DNA of 64,000 nucleotides from Rubrivivax sp. (GTDB taxonomy: Bacteria; Pseudomonadota; Gammaproteobacteria; Burkholderiales; Burkholderiaceae_C): assembly GCA_020852865.1 (NCBI GenBank), contig JADYZZ010000073.1, positions 62,001-126,000 of the forward strand, in the 5' to 3' direction. How positions within the stretch are numbered: position 1 is the first letter of the stretch; every line of letters starts with the position of its first letter. The notes beneath the pieces were generated by a model. The model saw nothing but the letters and a program-made list of their open reading frames with translations. It was not told where the DNA came from and did no database searches. The position numbers were made by a program, and so were the translations under genes. Shown here piece by piece: positions 11,608 through 21,721 of this stretch.

Positions 11608-12618
11608 ATGCTGCGCTTCATCCTCACCCGACTGGGCCTCGTCGTGCCCACCTTCATCGGCATGACGCTGCTCGCGTTCATGATGATCCGGCTCGTGCCG
11701 GGCGATCCGATCGAGACGCTGGCCGGCGAGCGCGGTATCGATCCGGCGCGGCACGCCGAGCTGGTGCGCGCCTACGGTCTGGACCAGCCGCTGCTGGTGC
11801 AGTACGGCCGCTACATCGGGCGCGTGCTGCACGGCGACCTGGGCAAGTCGATGATCACGCAGGCGCCGGTGCTCGAGGAGTTCCGGGCGCTCTTTCCGGC
11901 CACGGTCGAGCTGACGCTGTGCGCGGTCGTATTCGCGCTCGTGCTGGGCATCCCGGCCGGCATGCTGGCCGCGGTGCGGCGCAATTCGATCTTCGACCAC
12001 GGCGTGATGGGCATCTCGCTCACCGGCTACTCGATGCCGATCTTCTGGTGGGGCCTGCTGCTCATCTTGCTGTTCTCGGTGCAGCTGGGCTGGACGCCGG
12101 TGTCCGGGCGCATCGACGTCAAGTACTTCCTGGAGCCGGTGACGGGCTTCCTGCTCGTCGACGCCTGGCTGTCGGGCGAGAAGGGCGCGCTGCGCTCGGC
12201 GCTCACGCACCTGGTGCTGCCGGCCATCGTGCTCGGCACCAATCCGCTGGCCATCATCGCGCGCATGACGCGCTCGGCGATGCTCGAGGTGCTGGGCGAG
12301 GACCACATCCGCACTGCCCGCGCCAAGGGCCTGTCGGCGCTGCGCGTGGTGGCGCTGCACGCGTTTCGCAACGCGCTGATCCCGGTGGTGACGGTGATCG
12401 GGCTGCAGGTGAGCGTGCTGTTCACCGGTGCCATCCTCACCGAGACGATCTTCTCCTGGCCCGGCGTGGGCAAGTGGATGATCGAGGCCATCAGCCGGCG
12501 CGACTATCCGGTGCTGCAAGGCGGCCTGCTGCTGCTGGGCGGCGTGGTGATGGCGGTCAACCTCGCGGTCGATCTGACCTACGGCATCATCAACCCGCGC
12601 GTGCTGCATGCCAAATGA
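11608..12618 (+). CDS. dppB: Dipeptide/oligopeptide ABC transporter permease, DppB type
   Basis: 336 residues, first gene of a five-gene peptide-uptake operon (permease, permease, ATPase, ATPase, binding protein). It is a six-helix inner-membrane permease with the DppB-type start MLRFILTRLGLVVPTFIGMT, the conserved LVPGDPIE loop after helix 1, and the EAA coupling motif region (RTARAKGLSALRVVALHAF). GLQVSVLFTGAILTETIF near the C-terminus is also typical. It forms the translocation channel with DppC. No ribosome-binding site is obvious before the ATG. The exact peptide preference cannot be read from sequence. Confidence 0.92.
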   Translation: MLRFILTRLGLVVPTFIGMTLLAFMMIRLVPGDPIETLAGERGIDPARHAELVRAYGLDQPLLVQYGRYIGRVLHGDLGKSMITQAPVLEEFRALFPATVELTLCAVVFALVLGIPAGMLAAVRRNSIFDHGVMGISLTGYSMPIFWWGLLLILLFSVQLGWTPVSGRIDVKYFLEPVTGFLLVDAWLSGEKGALRSALTHLVLPAIVLGTNPLAIIARMTRSAMLEVLGEDHIRTARAKGLSALRVVALHAFRNALIPVVTVIGLQVSVLFTGAILTETIFSWPGVGKWMIEAISRRDYPVLQGGLLLLGGVVMAVNLAVDLTYGIINPRVLHAK

Positions 12619-12658
12619 GCGCGAAGCGAGCCGGACCCGAGCAGGAAGCGAGCGGCAA

Positions 12659-13555
12659 GTGAGCGCAGCACCCGTTGCCGTCGCCGCTGCCGCCCCGCCC
12701 GGGCCGCTGCGCGAGTTCTGGGGCGGCTTCAGCGCCAACCGCGGCGCCCTGATCGGCCTCGTGGTGGTGCTGGCGGTGCTGGCGCTGGCGGCCTTCGCGC
12801 CCTGGGTCGCGCCGTACCCGCCCGACCTCACGAACAACGCGGCGTTCCTGCGCCCGCCGGCCTGGAGCGCCGGCGGTTCGTGGAGCTATCCGCTGGGCAC
12901 CGACGCCATCGGCCGCGACATCCTCTCGCGCCTGATCCACGGCGGGCGGCTGTCGCTGACGATCGGCATCGCGGTGGTGGCGATCTCGATCGCCTGCGGC
13001 GTCGTGCTCGGCATGGTGGCGGGCTTCGCGCGCGGAGCCCTCGAGATCGCGATCATGCGGCTGATGGACATCATCCTCACGCTGCCCAGCCTGCTGCTGG
13101 CGATCGTGATCGTGGCCATCCTCGGCCCCGGGCTGATGAACGCGATGCTCGCCGTCTCGGTGGTGGTGCTGCCGCATTACGTGCGCATCACGCGCGCCGC
13201 GGTCATCACCGAGACGGCCCGGGACTACGTCACCGCGGCGCGCCTGTCGGGCGCCGGCCTGGCGCGGCTGATGTTCGTCGAGGTGCTGCCCAACTGCGCG
13301 GCGCCTCTCATCGTGCAGGCCTCGCTCGGCGTGTCCACCGCCATCCTCGACGCGGCGGCGCTGGGCTTCCTGGGCCTGGGCGCGCAACCGCCGGCGCCCG
13401 AGTGGGGCACGATGCTGGCCGACGCGCGCGAGTTCGTGCTGCGCGCCTGGTGGGTGGTCACTTTCCCGGGGCTGATGATCCTCGTCACCGTGCTCGCCTT
13501 CAATCTGCTGGGCGACGGGCTGCGCGACGCGCTCGACCCCAAGCTCAAGCGTTGA
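12659..13555 (+). CDS. dppC: Dipeptide/oligopeptide ABC transporter permease, DppC type
   Basis: 298 residues from GTG at 12659. Second channel subunit, with the DppC-type N-terminus ([20 protein letters not shown]), the periplasmic [19 protein letters not shown] signature and the EAA-type loop ([20 protein letters not shown]). An in-frame ATG at 12608 would overlap the end of dppB and add 17 polar residues not typical of the family; I prefer the GTG, which has AGGA 12 bases upstream, but the distinction is not firm. The dppD gene starts eight bases after the stop. Confidence 0.9.
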   Translation: MSAAPVAVAAAAPPGPLREFWGGFSANRGALIGLVVVLAVLALAAFAPWVAPYPPDLTNNAAFLRPPAWSAGGSWSYPLGTDAIGRDILSRLIHGGRLSLTIGIAVVAISIACGVVLGMVAGFARGALEIAIMRLMDIILTLPSLLLAIVIVAILGPGLMNAMLAVSVVVLPHYVRITRAAVITETARDYVTAARLSGAGLARLMFVEVLPNCAAPLIVQASLGVSTAILDAAALGFLGLGAQPPAPEWGTMLADAREFVLRAWWVVTFPGLMILVTVLAFNLLGDGLRDALDPKLKR

Positions 13556-13563
13556 GGGCCCGG

Positions 13564-14625
13564 ATGAGCGCCCGCCTGCTCGAGATCGAGGACCTGCACG
13601 TCGACTTCCCGACGCAGGGTGCGGTGATGCATGCCGTCGACGGCGTGAGCCTCGCGCTCGACGAAGGCGAGGTGCTGGGCGTGGTGGGCGAGTCGGGTTC
13701 GGGCAAGAGCGTGACGATGCTCGCGCTCATGGGCCTGGTGGGCTTCCCCGGGCAGGTGCGCGCGCGCGCGATGCGCTTTGCCGGCCGCGAGCTGCAGGGC
13801 CTGGCGCCGCGCGAGCGCCGCCGCATCGTCGGCAAGGACGTGGCGATGATCTTCCAGGATCCGACCACCAGCCTGAACCCCTGCTTCACCGTCGGCTTCC
13901 AGCTCGCCGAGACGCTGCGCCTGCACCTGGGCCTGGACGCGCGCGCCGCGCGCGCACGCTCGGTGCAGTTGCTCGAGCAGGTGGGCATCCCGGCGGCCGC
14001 GCGCCGGCTCGGCGACTATCCGCACCAGATGTCGGGCGGCATGAACCAGCGCGTGATGATCGCGATGGCCATCGCCTGCAATCCGCGCCTGCTGGTCGCC
14101 GACGAGCCGACGACCGCGCTCGACGTCACGATCCAGGCCCAGATCCTCGAGCTGCTGCGCAGCCTGCAGCGCGAACACGGCATGGCGCTGGTGCTGATCA
14201 CGCACAGCATGGGCGTGGTGGCCGAGATGGCGCAGCGCGTGGCCGTGATGTACGCCGGCCAGGTGGTGGAGGAGCGCCCGGCGGCGGCGCTGTTCGCCGC
14301 GCCCCAGCACCCCTACACCGCGGCGCTGCTGGCGGCGATGCCCGAGCGCAGCGAGGGGGCGGCGCGGCTGGCGACGATCGCCGGCGTCGTGCCGGGCCCG
14401 TACGACCGGCCCGCAGGCTGCCTGTTCGAGCCGCGCTGCGCCTGGGCCGTGCCCGCGCGCTGCGGCCGGCGTCCGGCGCTCGTGCCCTGGGGCGACGGTC
14501 TGGTGCGCTGCCACTACCCGATGGGCGACGCGACGCGCGACGTGCGCCGCGCCGCCGATGCCGCAGCGGCGGGCGCCGCGGCCGCCGGCGCGGCGGACGG
14601 CCAGGCGCGCGAGCTGGCGCCATGA
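13564..14625 (+). CDS. dppD: Dipeptide ABC transporter ATP-binding protein, DppD type
   Basis: 353 residues. ABC ATPase that powers peptide import with DppF. Walker A is GESGSGKS, the Q-loop is [12 protein letters not shown], the signature [15 protein letters not shown] and Walker [13 protein letters not shown]. The C-terminal extension with cysteines ([23 protein letters not shown]) is the oligopeptide-transporter C-terminal domain, which in related DppD proteins binds a [4Fe-4S] cluster. The gene overlaps dppF by four bases (ATGA), pointing to translational coupling. Confidence 0.93.
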   Translation: MSARLLEIEDLHVDFPTQGAVMHAVDGVSLALDEGEVLGVVGESGSGKSVTMLALMGLVGFPGQVRARAMRFAGRELQGLAPRERRRIVGKDVAMIFQDPTTSLNPCFTVGFQLAETLRLHLGLDARAARARSVQLLEQVGIPAAARRLGDYPHQMSGGMNQRVMIAMAIACNPRLLVADEPTTALDVTIQAQILELLRSLQREHGMALVLITHSMGVVAEMAQRVAVMYAGQVVEERPAAALFAAPQHPYTAALLAAMPERSEGAARLATIAGVVPGPYDRPAGCLFEPRCAWAVPARCGRRPALVPWGDGLVRCHYPMGDATRDVRRAADAAAAGAAAAGAADGQARELAP

Positions 14626-15617
14626 GCAGCTTGCCGCCCGCCGCGCCCGTCGTCGAGGCCAGCGGCCTCGCGCAGACCTACCGCATCAAGCGCGGCGCGC
14701 TGCGCGCGCCGGCGCTGCTGCGTGCCGTCGGCGGCGTGACGTTCACCGTGGCGCGCGGGCGCACGCTCGCGGTGGTGGGCGAGTCGGGCTGCGGCAAGTC
14801 GACGCTGGCGCGCATGGTCACGCTGATCGAGCCGCCCGCCGCGGGTACGCTGCGCCTGGCCGGCATCGACGTGGCCGCAGCCGACGCGCGCCAGCGCACC
14901 GAGCTGCGCCGCGCGGTGCAGCTCGTGTTCCAGAACCCCTACGGCTCGCTCAACCCGCGCAAGAAGGTCGGCGCCGCGCTCGAGGCGCCGCTCGAGATCA
15001 ACACCCGGCTGGCGCGTGCCGAGCGCGCCGAGCGCGGCCGCGCGATGCTGGCCAGGGTGGGCCTGCGGCCCGAACACTACGGCCGCTGGCCGCACATGTT
15101 CAGCGGCGGCCAGCGCCAGCGCATCGCGATCGCACGCGCGCTGATGCTCGAGCCGGCGCTGCTGGTGGCCGACGAGCCGGTGTCGGCGCTCGACGTCTCG
15201 GTGCAGGCGCAGGTGCTCAACCTGCTGGTCGAATTGCAGCAGGAGCTGGGCCTGGCCTACCTGTTCATTTCGCACGATCTCGGCGTGGTGCGCCACATCG
15301 CGCACGAGCTGATGGTGATGTACCTCGGCCTGGTGATGGAGCAGGGGCCCAAGGAGCTCATCTTCCGCCGGCCGCTGCATCCGTACACGAGCGCGCTGCT
15401 GGCGTCCACGCCGAGCATCGACGCAGCCGCGCGCCCGCCGCGCGTCGTGCTGCAAGGCGAGCTGCCCTCGCCGCTCGAGCCGCCGGCAGGCTGCGTGTTC
15501 TGCACCCGTTGTCCGCATGCCGTCGAGCGCTGCCGCATCGAACGCCCCGCGTTGCGCGTGCTCGACGGCCGGCAGGTATCCTGTCACTTTGCCGAGCAGC
15601 TGGCTGCCGGCGCCTGA
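14622..15617 (+). CDS. dppF: Dipeptide ABC transporter ATP-binding protein, DppF type
   Basis: 331 residues, the second ATPase of the peptide transporter. Walker [11 protein letters not shown]-loop [14 protein letters not shown], signature [15 protein letters not shown] and Walker [13 protein letters not shown] are all intact. GSLNPRKK is characteristic of the DppF/OppF branch, as is the C-terminal [15 protein letters not shown] cysteine motif. Its start overlaps the dppD stop, and the binding-protein gene follows after 34 bases with its own ribosome-binding site. Confidence 0.93.
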   Translation: MSSLPPAAPVVEASGLAQTYRIKRGALRAPALLRAVGGVTFTVARGRTLAVVGESGCGKSTLARMVTLIEPPAAGTLRLAGIDVAAADARQRTELRRAVQLVFQNPYGSLNPRKKVGAALEAPLEINTRLARAERAERGRAMLARVGLRPEHYGRWPHMFSGGQRQRIAIARALMLEPALLVADEPVSALDVSVQAQVLNLLVELQQELGLAYLFISHDLGVVRHIAHELMVMYLGLVMEQGPKELIFRRPLHPYTSALLASTPSIDAAARPPRVVLQGELPSPLEPPAGCVFCTRCPHAVERCRIERPALRVLDGRQVSCHFAEQLAAGA

Positions 15618-15651
15618 CCACCGGCCCGCCGGGCCTTCTCCTGGAGTCTCC

Positions 15652-17277
15652 ATGAAGCCAATAACGCATCCGTCCCGCACGCGCCGCAGCTTCCCGCTGG
15701 CCGCCCTGGCCGCCGCCGCACTCGCTGCGGCCGGCGCCGCGGCCTCGGCCAAGACCCTGGTCTACTGCTCCGAGGGCAGCCCCGAGAACTTCTACCCCGG
15801 CGTCAACACCACCGGCACCTCGTTCGACGCCAACAGCCAGATCTACAGCCGCGTCGTCGACTTCGAGCGCGGCGGCACCAAGGTCGTGCCGGGCCTGGCC
15901 GAGCGGTGGGACATCTCGCCCGACGGCCTGACCTACACCTTCCATCTGCGCAAGGGCGTGAAGTGGCATTCGAACAAGAACTTCAAGCCCACGCGCGACA
16001 TGAATGCCGACGACATCCTGTTCATGTTCGAGCGCCAGTGGAAGGAGAGCGACCCGTACTTCAAGGTGACGAGCCCCAACCACTCGTACTTCAACGACAT
16101 GGGCATGCCCCGGCTGCTGAAGTCGGTCGACAAGGTCGACGAGCACACGGTGCGGGTGGTGCTCAACCAGCCCGAGGCGCCGTTCCTGTCGAACCTGGCG
16201 ATGGAATACGCCGGCGTGCAGAGCAAGGAGTACGCGATCGCGATGCTCAAGGCCGGCACGCCCGAGAAGATCGACCAGGAGCCGATCGGCACCGGCCCGT
16301 TCATGCTTGTGCAGTACCAGAAGGACGCGCTGATCCGCTACAAGGCCTTCCCCGCGTTCTGGGGCGGCAAGGCCAAGATCGACGATCTGGTGTTCTCGAT
16401 CACGCCCGATGCCTCGGTGCGCTGGGCCAAGCTGCAAAAGGGCGAGTGCCATGTCATGCCCTACCCGAACCCGGCGGATCTGGACGCGATGCGCAAGGAT
16501 CCCAAGGTCACCGTGCTCGAGCAGCCCGGCCTGAACATCGGCTACCTCGCCTACAACACGCAGAAGAAGCCCTTCGACGACGTGCGCGTGCGCAAGGCGG
16601 TGAACATGGCCATCGACAAGAAGGCCATCATCGACGGCGTGTACCTCTCGACCGGCATCGCCGCCAAGAACCCGATCCCGCCGACGATGTGGTCGTACAA
16701 CGACGCGGTGAAGGACGACCCCTACGACCCCGAGGCCGCCAGGAAGCTGCTCGCGCAGGCGGGCTTTCCGAACGGCTTTGCCACCGACCTGTGGGCGATG
16801 CCGGTGCAGCGCCCCTACAACCCGAACGCGCGCCGCATCGCCGAGCTGATGCAGGCCGACCTGGCCAAGGTCGGCGTCAAGGCCGAGATCAAGAGCTTCG
16901 AGTGGGGCGAGTACCGGAAGCGCATGCAGGCCGGCGAGCACCAGATGGGCATGCTCGGCTGGACCGGCGACAACGGCGACCCCGACAACTTCCTGCACAC
17001 CCTGCTCGGCTGCGACTCGGCCAAGGCCGGCGGCAGCAACGTCGCCAAGTTCTGCTACAAGCCCTTCGACGAACTGGTGCTCAAGGCCAAGACGGTGACC
17101 AAGCCGGCCGAGCGCACCGAGCTGTACAAGAAGGCGCAGGTGATCTTCAAGGAGCAGGCACCCTGGTTCACGATCGCGCACGCCGTGCAGTTGAAGCCCG
17201 TGCGCAAGGAGGTCGTCGACTTCAAGCTGAGCCCGTTCGGGCGGCACACGTTCTACGGGGTCGATCTGAAGGAGTGA
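15652..17277 (+). CDS. dppA: Periplasmic dipeptide-binding protein, DppA type
   Basis: 541 residues, family 5 solute-binding protein. The N-terminus is a signal peptide (basic HPSRTRRS, then LAALAAAALAAAGAAASA), followed by TLVYCSEGSPENFYPGVNT, which is the DppA-type mature start. Later landmarks include AERWDISPDGLTYTFHLRKG, the family-5 signature region, and NPDNFLHTLLGC-like WTGDNGDPDNFLHTLLGCDS. It captures peptides (or heme/dipeptide-like ligands in some relatives) and delivers them to DppBCDF. CTGGAG six bases before the ATG is a good ribosome-binding site, consistent with the need for excess binding protein at the end of the operon. Confidence 0.93.
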   Translation: MKPITHPSRTRRSFPLAALAAAALAAAGAAASAKTLVYCSEGSPENFYPGVNTTGTSFDANSQIYSRVVDFERGGTKVVPGLAERWDISPDGLTYTFHLRKGVKWHSNKNFKPTRDMNADDILFMFERQWKESDPYFKVTSPNHSYFNDMGMPRLLKSVDKVDEHTVRVVLNQPEAPFLSNLAMEYAGVQSKEYAIAMLKAGTPEKIDQEPIGTGPFMLVQYQKDALIRYKAFPAFWGGKAKIDDLVFSITPDASVRWAKLQKGECHVMPYPNPADLDAMRKDPKVTVLEQPGLNIGYLAYNTQKKPFDDVRVRKAVNMAIDKKAIIDGVYLSTGIAAKNPIPPTMWSYNDAVKDDPYDPEAARKLLAQAGFPNGFATDLWAMPVQRPYNPNARRIAELMQADLAKVGVKAEIKSFEWGEYRKRMQAGEHQMGMLGWTGDNGDPDNFLHTLLGCDSAKAGGSNVAKFCYKPFDELVLKAKTVTKPAERTELYKKAQVIFKEQAPWFTIAHAVQLKPVRKEVVDFKLSPFGRHTFYGVDLKE

Positions 17278-17356
17278 GGCCGGGTGCGGACGTCGCCGAT
17301 GCCGATGCGGCGGTGGCAATGATCCGCCGCCCCACCGCGGGCCCGCCCGCTGTCGC

Positions 17357-19414
17357 TTGAGTTCGTCTGCCCCGCTCAACCCGGCCCAGCACGAGGCCGT
17401 CCGGCATCTGGCCACGCCCTGCCTGGTGCTGGCCGGCGCCGGTTCGGGCAAGACGCGCGTCATCACGCACAAGATCGCGCGGCTGCTGCAGCATGGGCTG
17501 GCGCCGCGCGAGATCGCCGCGATCACCTTCACCAACAAGGCGGCGGCCGAGATGCGCGAGCGCGCCCGCGCGCTGGTCGGCGCGCGCGCCGCGAGGGAGC
17601 TGGCGATCAGCACCTTCCACGCGCTCGGCCTGCGCATCCTTCGCACCGACGGCGAGCGCATCGGCCTCAAGCCCAGCTTCAGCGTGCTCGACGCCGACGA
17701 CGTGCAGGGCGTGCTGCGCGACGCCGGCGGCAGCACCGACAACAGGCTCGCACGCCACTGGCAGTGGAAGATCTCGCTGTGGAAGAACCAGGGCCTGGAC
17801 GCCGACGCCGCCGAGCGCGCGGCACGCGATGACGACGAGCGGCAGGCCGCGCGCATGATGCGCCGCTGCGCCGAGCGGCTGGCGGCGTACCAGGCGGTGG
17901 ACTTCGACGACCTGATCGGGCTGCCGCTCGCGCTGCTGCAGCGCGACGCCGAGGCGTGCGCACGCTGGCGCGCCGCCTTCGGCCATGTGCTGGTCGACGA
18001 GTACCAGGACACCAATGCGGTGCAGTACGAGCTGCTCAAGGCGCTGGTGGGCGAGCGCGGGCCGAACGGCCAGTTCACCGCGGTGGGCGACGACGACCAG
18101 AGCATCTACGGCTGGCGCGGCGCGACGATCGAGAACCTCGAGCGCCTGCCGCAGGACTACCCGCAGCTGCGGATCATCGCGCTCGAGCAGAACTACCGCA
18201 GCACCGGCCATATCCTGCGCGCGGCCAACGCGGTGATCGCGGGCAACCCCAAGCTCTTCGACAAGAAGCTGTGGAGCGAGCTCGGCGAGGGCGAGCCGGT
18301 GCGTGTGCTCGAGTGCGACGGCGAGGAGCACGAGGCCGAGCGCGCCGTCGCGCACATCCAGGCGTTGCGCGGCAGCGCCGGCGCGAAGTTCTGCGACATT
18401 GCGGTGCTGTACCGCGCCAACCACCAGAGCCGCGCGTTCGAGCACAAGCTGCGCGCGGCGCAGATTCCGTACAAGGTGTCGGGCGGGCAGAGCTGGTTCG
18501 ACCGCGCCGAGATCAAGGATCTGTGCGCCTGGCTGCGGCTGCTCGTCAACCAGGACGACGACCCGGCCTTCCTGCGTGCGGCGACGACGCCCCGACGCGG
18601 CATCGGCCACCGGACGCTGGCCACGCTGGGCGAGTTCGCGGCCAAGTGGAAGGTGTCGCTGTTCGAGGCCGTCTTCGCGCCGACGCTGCCCGCCGTGCTC
18701 GAGGGCAAGGCGCTGGACACGCTGGCGCAGTTCGGGCGTGAGGTCAACGAACTCGAATACCGTGCGCGCCATGCCTGCGGCGGCGACGAAGCGCGTGCGC
18801 TGCTGCTGGGCTGGCTGCAGGCGATCGGCTACGAGCAGCACCTGCACGACGGCGAGGACAGCGCCAAGCTCGCGCAGGCGCGCTGGGCCAACGTGCTCGA
18901 TTTCGTCGACTGGATCGCCCGGCGCTGCGGCGGCCAGCTCACGCACGAGGCGGGCAGCTTCGAGAGTGCGAAGCTCTCGCTGCTGGACGTGGCGCAGACC
19001 ATCGCGGTCATCCTCAGCCTGGCCGAGCGCGGCGACCAGCAGGACGTCGTGACGCTGTCGACGCTGCACGCCGCCAAGGGCCTGGAGTGGCCGCATGTGG
19101 TGCTGGCTGGTGTCAACGAGGGGCTGCTGCCGTTCAGGGCCGCGGACGAGGAGATGAGCGCCGAGCGGCTGCAGGAAGAGCGCCGCCTCATGTACGTCGG
19201 CATCACGCGGGCACAGCGCACGCTCACCGTGAGCACGCTCAGGCGCCGCAAGCGCGGCCGCGAGACCGTGGCCGGTGTGCCGAGCCGCTTCATCGCCGAG
19301 ATGAAGCTCGACGAGATCGTGGCCAAGGCCGATCCGCGCGAGCGCCTGCGCCGGCTGCGCGACGAGTTGGCCGCGCGCAGCGCCGCGAACAAAGCGGCGG
19401 CTGCCGCCGACTGA
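17357..19414 (+). CDS. rep: UvrD/Rep-family ATP-dependent DNA helicase (Rep-like)
   Basis: 685 residues from a TTG start. Superfamily 1A 3'-5' helicase: Q motif LNPAQHEAV, Walker A AGAGSGKTRVIT, motif Ia ITFTNKAAAEMRER, motif II VDEYQDTN, motif III VGDDDQSIYGWRGA, motif IV LEQNYRST, motif V STLHAAKGLEWPHV and motif VI EERRLMYVGITRAQ. Length and the compact C-terminus fit Rep better than UvrD, which is usually longer. Rep helps replication forks past bound proteins. It is 79 bases downstream of dppA and probably has its own promoter. A hairpin follows the stop. Confidence 0.9.
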   Translation: MSSSAPLNPAQHEAVRHLATPCLVLAGAGSGKTRVITHKIARLLQHGLAPREIAAITFTNKAAAEMRERARALVGARAARELAISTFHALGLRILRTDGERIGLKPSFSVLDADDVQGVLRDAGGSTDNRLARHWQWKISLWKNQGLDADAAERAARDDDERQAARMMRRCAERLAAYQAVDFDDLIGLPLALLQRDAEACARWRAAFGHVLVDEYQDTNAVQYELLKALVGERGPNGQFTAVGDDDQSIYGWRGATIENLERLPQDYPQLRIIALEQNYRSTGHILRAANAVIAGNPKLFDKKLWSELGEGEPVRVLECDGEEHEAERAVAHIQALRGSAGAKFCDIAVLYRANHQSRAFEHKLRAAQIPYKVSGGQSWFDRAEIKDLCAWLRLLVNQDDDPAFLRAATTPRRGIGHRTLATLGEFAAKWKVSLFEAVFAPTLPAVLEGKALDTLAQFGREVNELEYRARHACGGDEARALLLGWLQAIGYEQHLHDGEDSAKLAQARWANVLDFVDWIARRCGGQLTHEAGSFESAKLSLLDVAQTIAVILSLAERGDQQDVVTLSTLHAAKGLEWPHVVLAGVNEGLLPFRAADEEMSAERLQEERRLMYVGITRAQRTLTVSTLRRRKRGRETVAGVPSRFIAEMKLDEIVAKADPRERLRRLRDELAARSAANKAAAAAD

Positions 19415-19426
19415 GCCCGTGAAGAC

Positions 19427-19450
19427 ATGAATCGCGCGGGCGTGATTCAT
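19427..19450. repeat. Inverted repeat after the helicase gene
   Basis: ATGAATC and GATTCAT form a perfect seven-base inverted repeat with a ten-base GC-rich loop, twelve bases after the helicase stop codon. The arms are AT-rich in a GC-rich setting. There is no T-run after it, so it is not a standard intrinsic terminator; it could stabilise the mRNA 3' end or bind a regulator. Confidence 0.4.
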
Positions 19451-19602
19451 ATCCCCACAGGCCCTGACGCCGGCGCAGGAGCGAATCGTGCGTGCACGCG
19501 CCGGCGCCTCGCGCGCTCGGGCGTGCCGGCGCGCCGCGGTCGCATCCGCAAGCCGGCGCCGGCCGGGGGGGCGATCGAGTCGGCCGGCGGAGCGGGCGCG
19601 CG

Positions 19603-20310
19603 ATGAGCCGGGAGGACCGCGGCCGAAGCGCGCCGGCTCCGGGCGCGGCCCGGGTCGCGGACCTGGCGCTGGCCGCGGCACTCGTCGCCTGCGCTGCCCT
19701 GTCCATCGCGTCGGCGCCGTGGGCACTCGACCGGCCCTGGCTGAACTTCGCCTTCAAGCCGCTGGCGACCCTCGTCGTCATCGCCTACGCGTGGCGGCGG
19801 CGCGGCGGGCGCGCCGAACTGCGCCGCTGGGTGCTCGTCGGCCTCGTGTTCTCGCTCGGCGGCGACGTTGCGCTGATGTGGCCGCGGCAGGGATTCCTGC
19901 CGGGCCTCGTGAGCTTCCTGCTTGCGCATCTGGCCTACCTGTGGGCATTCACGCGCGAGCGGCGCCTGGCGTCTCGCGCCGCACCCTTCGTCGTCTACGC
20001 ACTGCTGGCGGCGCTGATCCTCCGGGGCCTGTGGCCCGGCGTGCCGGCGCCGCTGCGGCTGCCGGTGCTGGCCTACGTCGCCTGCCTGGCGTCGATGGCC
20101 GCGCAGGCGGCCGTGCTGTGGCGCTCGGGCGTCGCGCGCGCCGGCCGGCTGGCACTGGGCGGCGCGCTCTTCCTCGCCAGCGATGCGCTGCTCGCGACCA
20201 ACCGCTTCGCGCAGCCTGTGCCGTTGGCGAGCCTGTGGATCCTCGCCAGCTACTGGGCGGCGCAGTGGTGCATCGCGAACGGGCTGGCGGACGCGCCGCC
20301 GGCTCGCTGA
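19603..20310 (+). CDS. YhhN-family membrane protein (lysoplasmalogenase-like)
   Basis: 235 residues with about seven or eight hydrophobic segments, the normal size of YhhN/TMEM86 proteins. Family features are the short acidic motif in VFSLGGDVALM after the second or third helix and the C-terminal LFLASDALLATNRF, both carrying the aspartates thought to form the active site. Characterised members hydrolyse the vinyl-ether bond of lysoplasmalogen; activity in this organism is unknown. The ATG at 19603 is chosen over upstream in-frame codons because the preceding stretch is Arg/Ala-rich. It runs in the same direction as the helicase gene but after a 190-base gap. Confidence 0.82.
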   Translation: MSREDRGRSAPAPGAARVADLALAAALVACAALSIASAPWALDRPWLNFAFKPLATLVVIAYAWRRRGGRAELRRWVLVGLVFSLGGDVALMWPRQGFLPGLVSFLLAHLAYLWAFTRERRLASRAAPFVVYALLAALILRGLWPGVPAPLRLPVLAYVACLASMAAQAAVLWRSGVARAGRLALGGALFLASDALLATNRFAQPVPLASLWILASYWAAQWCIANGLADAPPAR

Positions 20311-20578
20311 CGCGGCAGCCACGCCGCGTGCCGCGCGGCCGCGTGCTCGTCCCGCCTCGGTGCCGGGCTTGCCCACAAGCGGGGAGCGGGCACAACCCCG
20401 GGCCCGGAGCGTGCGGTTGCGCACGCCGCGGCGCGGGCGTCGTGCGGCGCCGGCGGAACCCGGCGCGCTGCCGCGACTCGCAGCGAAGGCACGCGAGCTG
20501 CTCGCGCGTTTCGTCGTGCGTCGTCGCGCCGCGATTCGCGGCCGGCGATCGTCCTGCCATCGCGGTGAAGGAGTTGCC

Positions 20579-21673
20579 ATGTTCGACAAGAGCAAGTTCG
20601 TGTGGGTCGCGGCCGCGCTGGCCGCCTGCGCCGCCGGCGCCGCGCCCGCCGACATGAGTCCGCAAGCTCGTGCCCAGGCCCAGCAGGCGATCGACGCCGG
20701 CCTGCGGTACCTGCGTGCGCACCAGGCCCCCGACGGTTCGGTGCTCGGTTCCAGCGGCCTGACGGCGCTCGCGCTGACGGCGCTCCTCGACAATCCCAAA
20801 GGGGCGCCCGAGCCGGCGGTGACGGGCAGGTTCGCGACCTTCATCGCTTCGAAGGCCAACCCGGACGGCTCGATCGTCGAGCGCGCGCACGACCAGAGCT
20901 ACAACACCGCGGTGGCGATCGGCGCGCTGGCCGCCACGCGCGACCCGAAGTACGCGCCGCTGGTGGCGGCAGGGCAGAAGTACCTCGTCGGCACACAGAT
21001 CGGCGAGTCGCGCGGCTTCGCGCCCGTCGACAGCTGGTACGGCGGCGTCGGCTACGGCGGCGACGAGCGGCCCGACATCTCCAACCTCTACGTCGCGCTC
21101 GACGCGCTGCGCGCGACCGCCTACGACCCGAACGATCCGGTCTGGCGCAAGGCGCTCGTCTTCGTCAGCCGGCAGCAGAACCGCAGCGAGAGCAACGACC
21201 AGAAGTGGGCCGGCAACGACGGCGGCTTCGTCTACTCGCCCGGCGGGATCAACCCGTCGGAAGACACCACGGCACGCATCGCGCAGGGCGCCTCCTACGC
21301 CTCGATGACGGCGGCCGGGATGTACAGCCTGCTGCTGATCGGCGTCGACAGGAACGACCCGCGCGTGCAGGCCGCGCACAAGTGGCTGACCGAGCACTAC
21401 ACGCTCGACAGCAACTTCGGCACCCACTCGAAGATGACGCTGTTCTACTTCTACCGCGCGTTCGCGAAGGTCATGAGCGCCTACGGCGAGCGCGAGTTCA
21501 CCGACGGCCAGGGCCAGCGCCGCGACTGGCGCGAAGAGCTTGCGCGCAAGCTCGTCTCGATCCAGAACGCCGACGGCTCCTGGGTCAACCGCGACGTGAG
21601 CGCCTACTGGGAGGACAAGCCCGAGGTCGCCACCGCCTGGGCCGTGCTGGCGCTCGAGCAGGCGCTGAAGTAG
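20579..21673 (+). CDS. Secreted alpha/alpha-barrel protein (prenyltransferase/squalene-cyclase-like repeats)
   Basis: 364 residues. A signal peptide (WVAAALAACAAGAAPA) is followed by an array of repeats of the prenyltransferase/squalene-oxidase fold: GLRYLRAHQAPDGSV, SKANPDGSIVERAHDQSYNT, VSRQQNRSESND followed by GGFVYSPGG, and IQNADGSWVNR with WEDKPEVATAWAVLALEQ. The DxDD protonation motif of hopene cyclases is not visible and the protein is about half their length, so it is probably not a cyclase; similar exported proteins have no proven function. AAGGAG seven bases before the ATG is a strong ribosome-binding site. It converges on the response-regulator gene. Confidence 0.8.
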   Translation: MFDKSKFVWVAAALAACAAGAAPADMSPQARAQAQQAIDAGLRYLRAHQAPDGSVLGSSGLTALALTALLDNPKGAPEPAVTGRFATFIASKANPDGSIVERAHDQSYNTAVAIGALAATRDPKYAPLVAAGQKYLVGTQIGESRGFAPVDSWYGGVGYGGDERPDISNLYVALDALRATAYDPNDPVWRKALVFVSRQQNRSESNDQKWAGNDGGFVYSPGGINPSEDTTARIAQGASYASMTAAGMYSLLLIGVDRNDPRVQAAHKWLTEHYTLDSNFGTHSKMTLFYFYRAFAKVMSAYGEREFTDGQGQRRDWREELARKLVSIQNADGSWVNRDVSAYWEDKPEVATAWAVLALEQALK

Positions 21674-21721
21674 GCCGCGGCCGGCACGCCGGCACCGGAG
21701 CGGCGCCGCCGTCGCGCGCGG

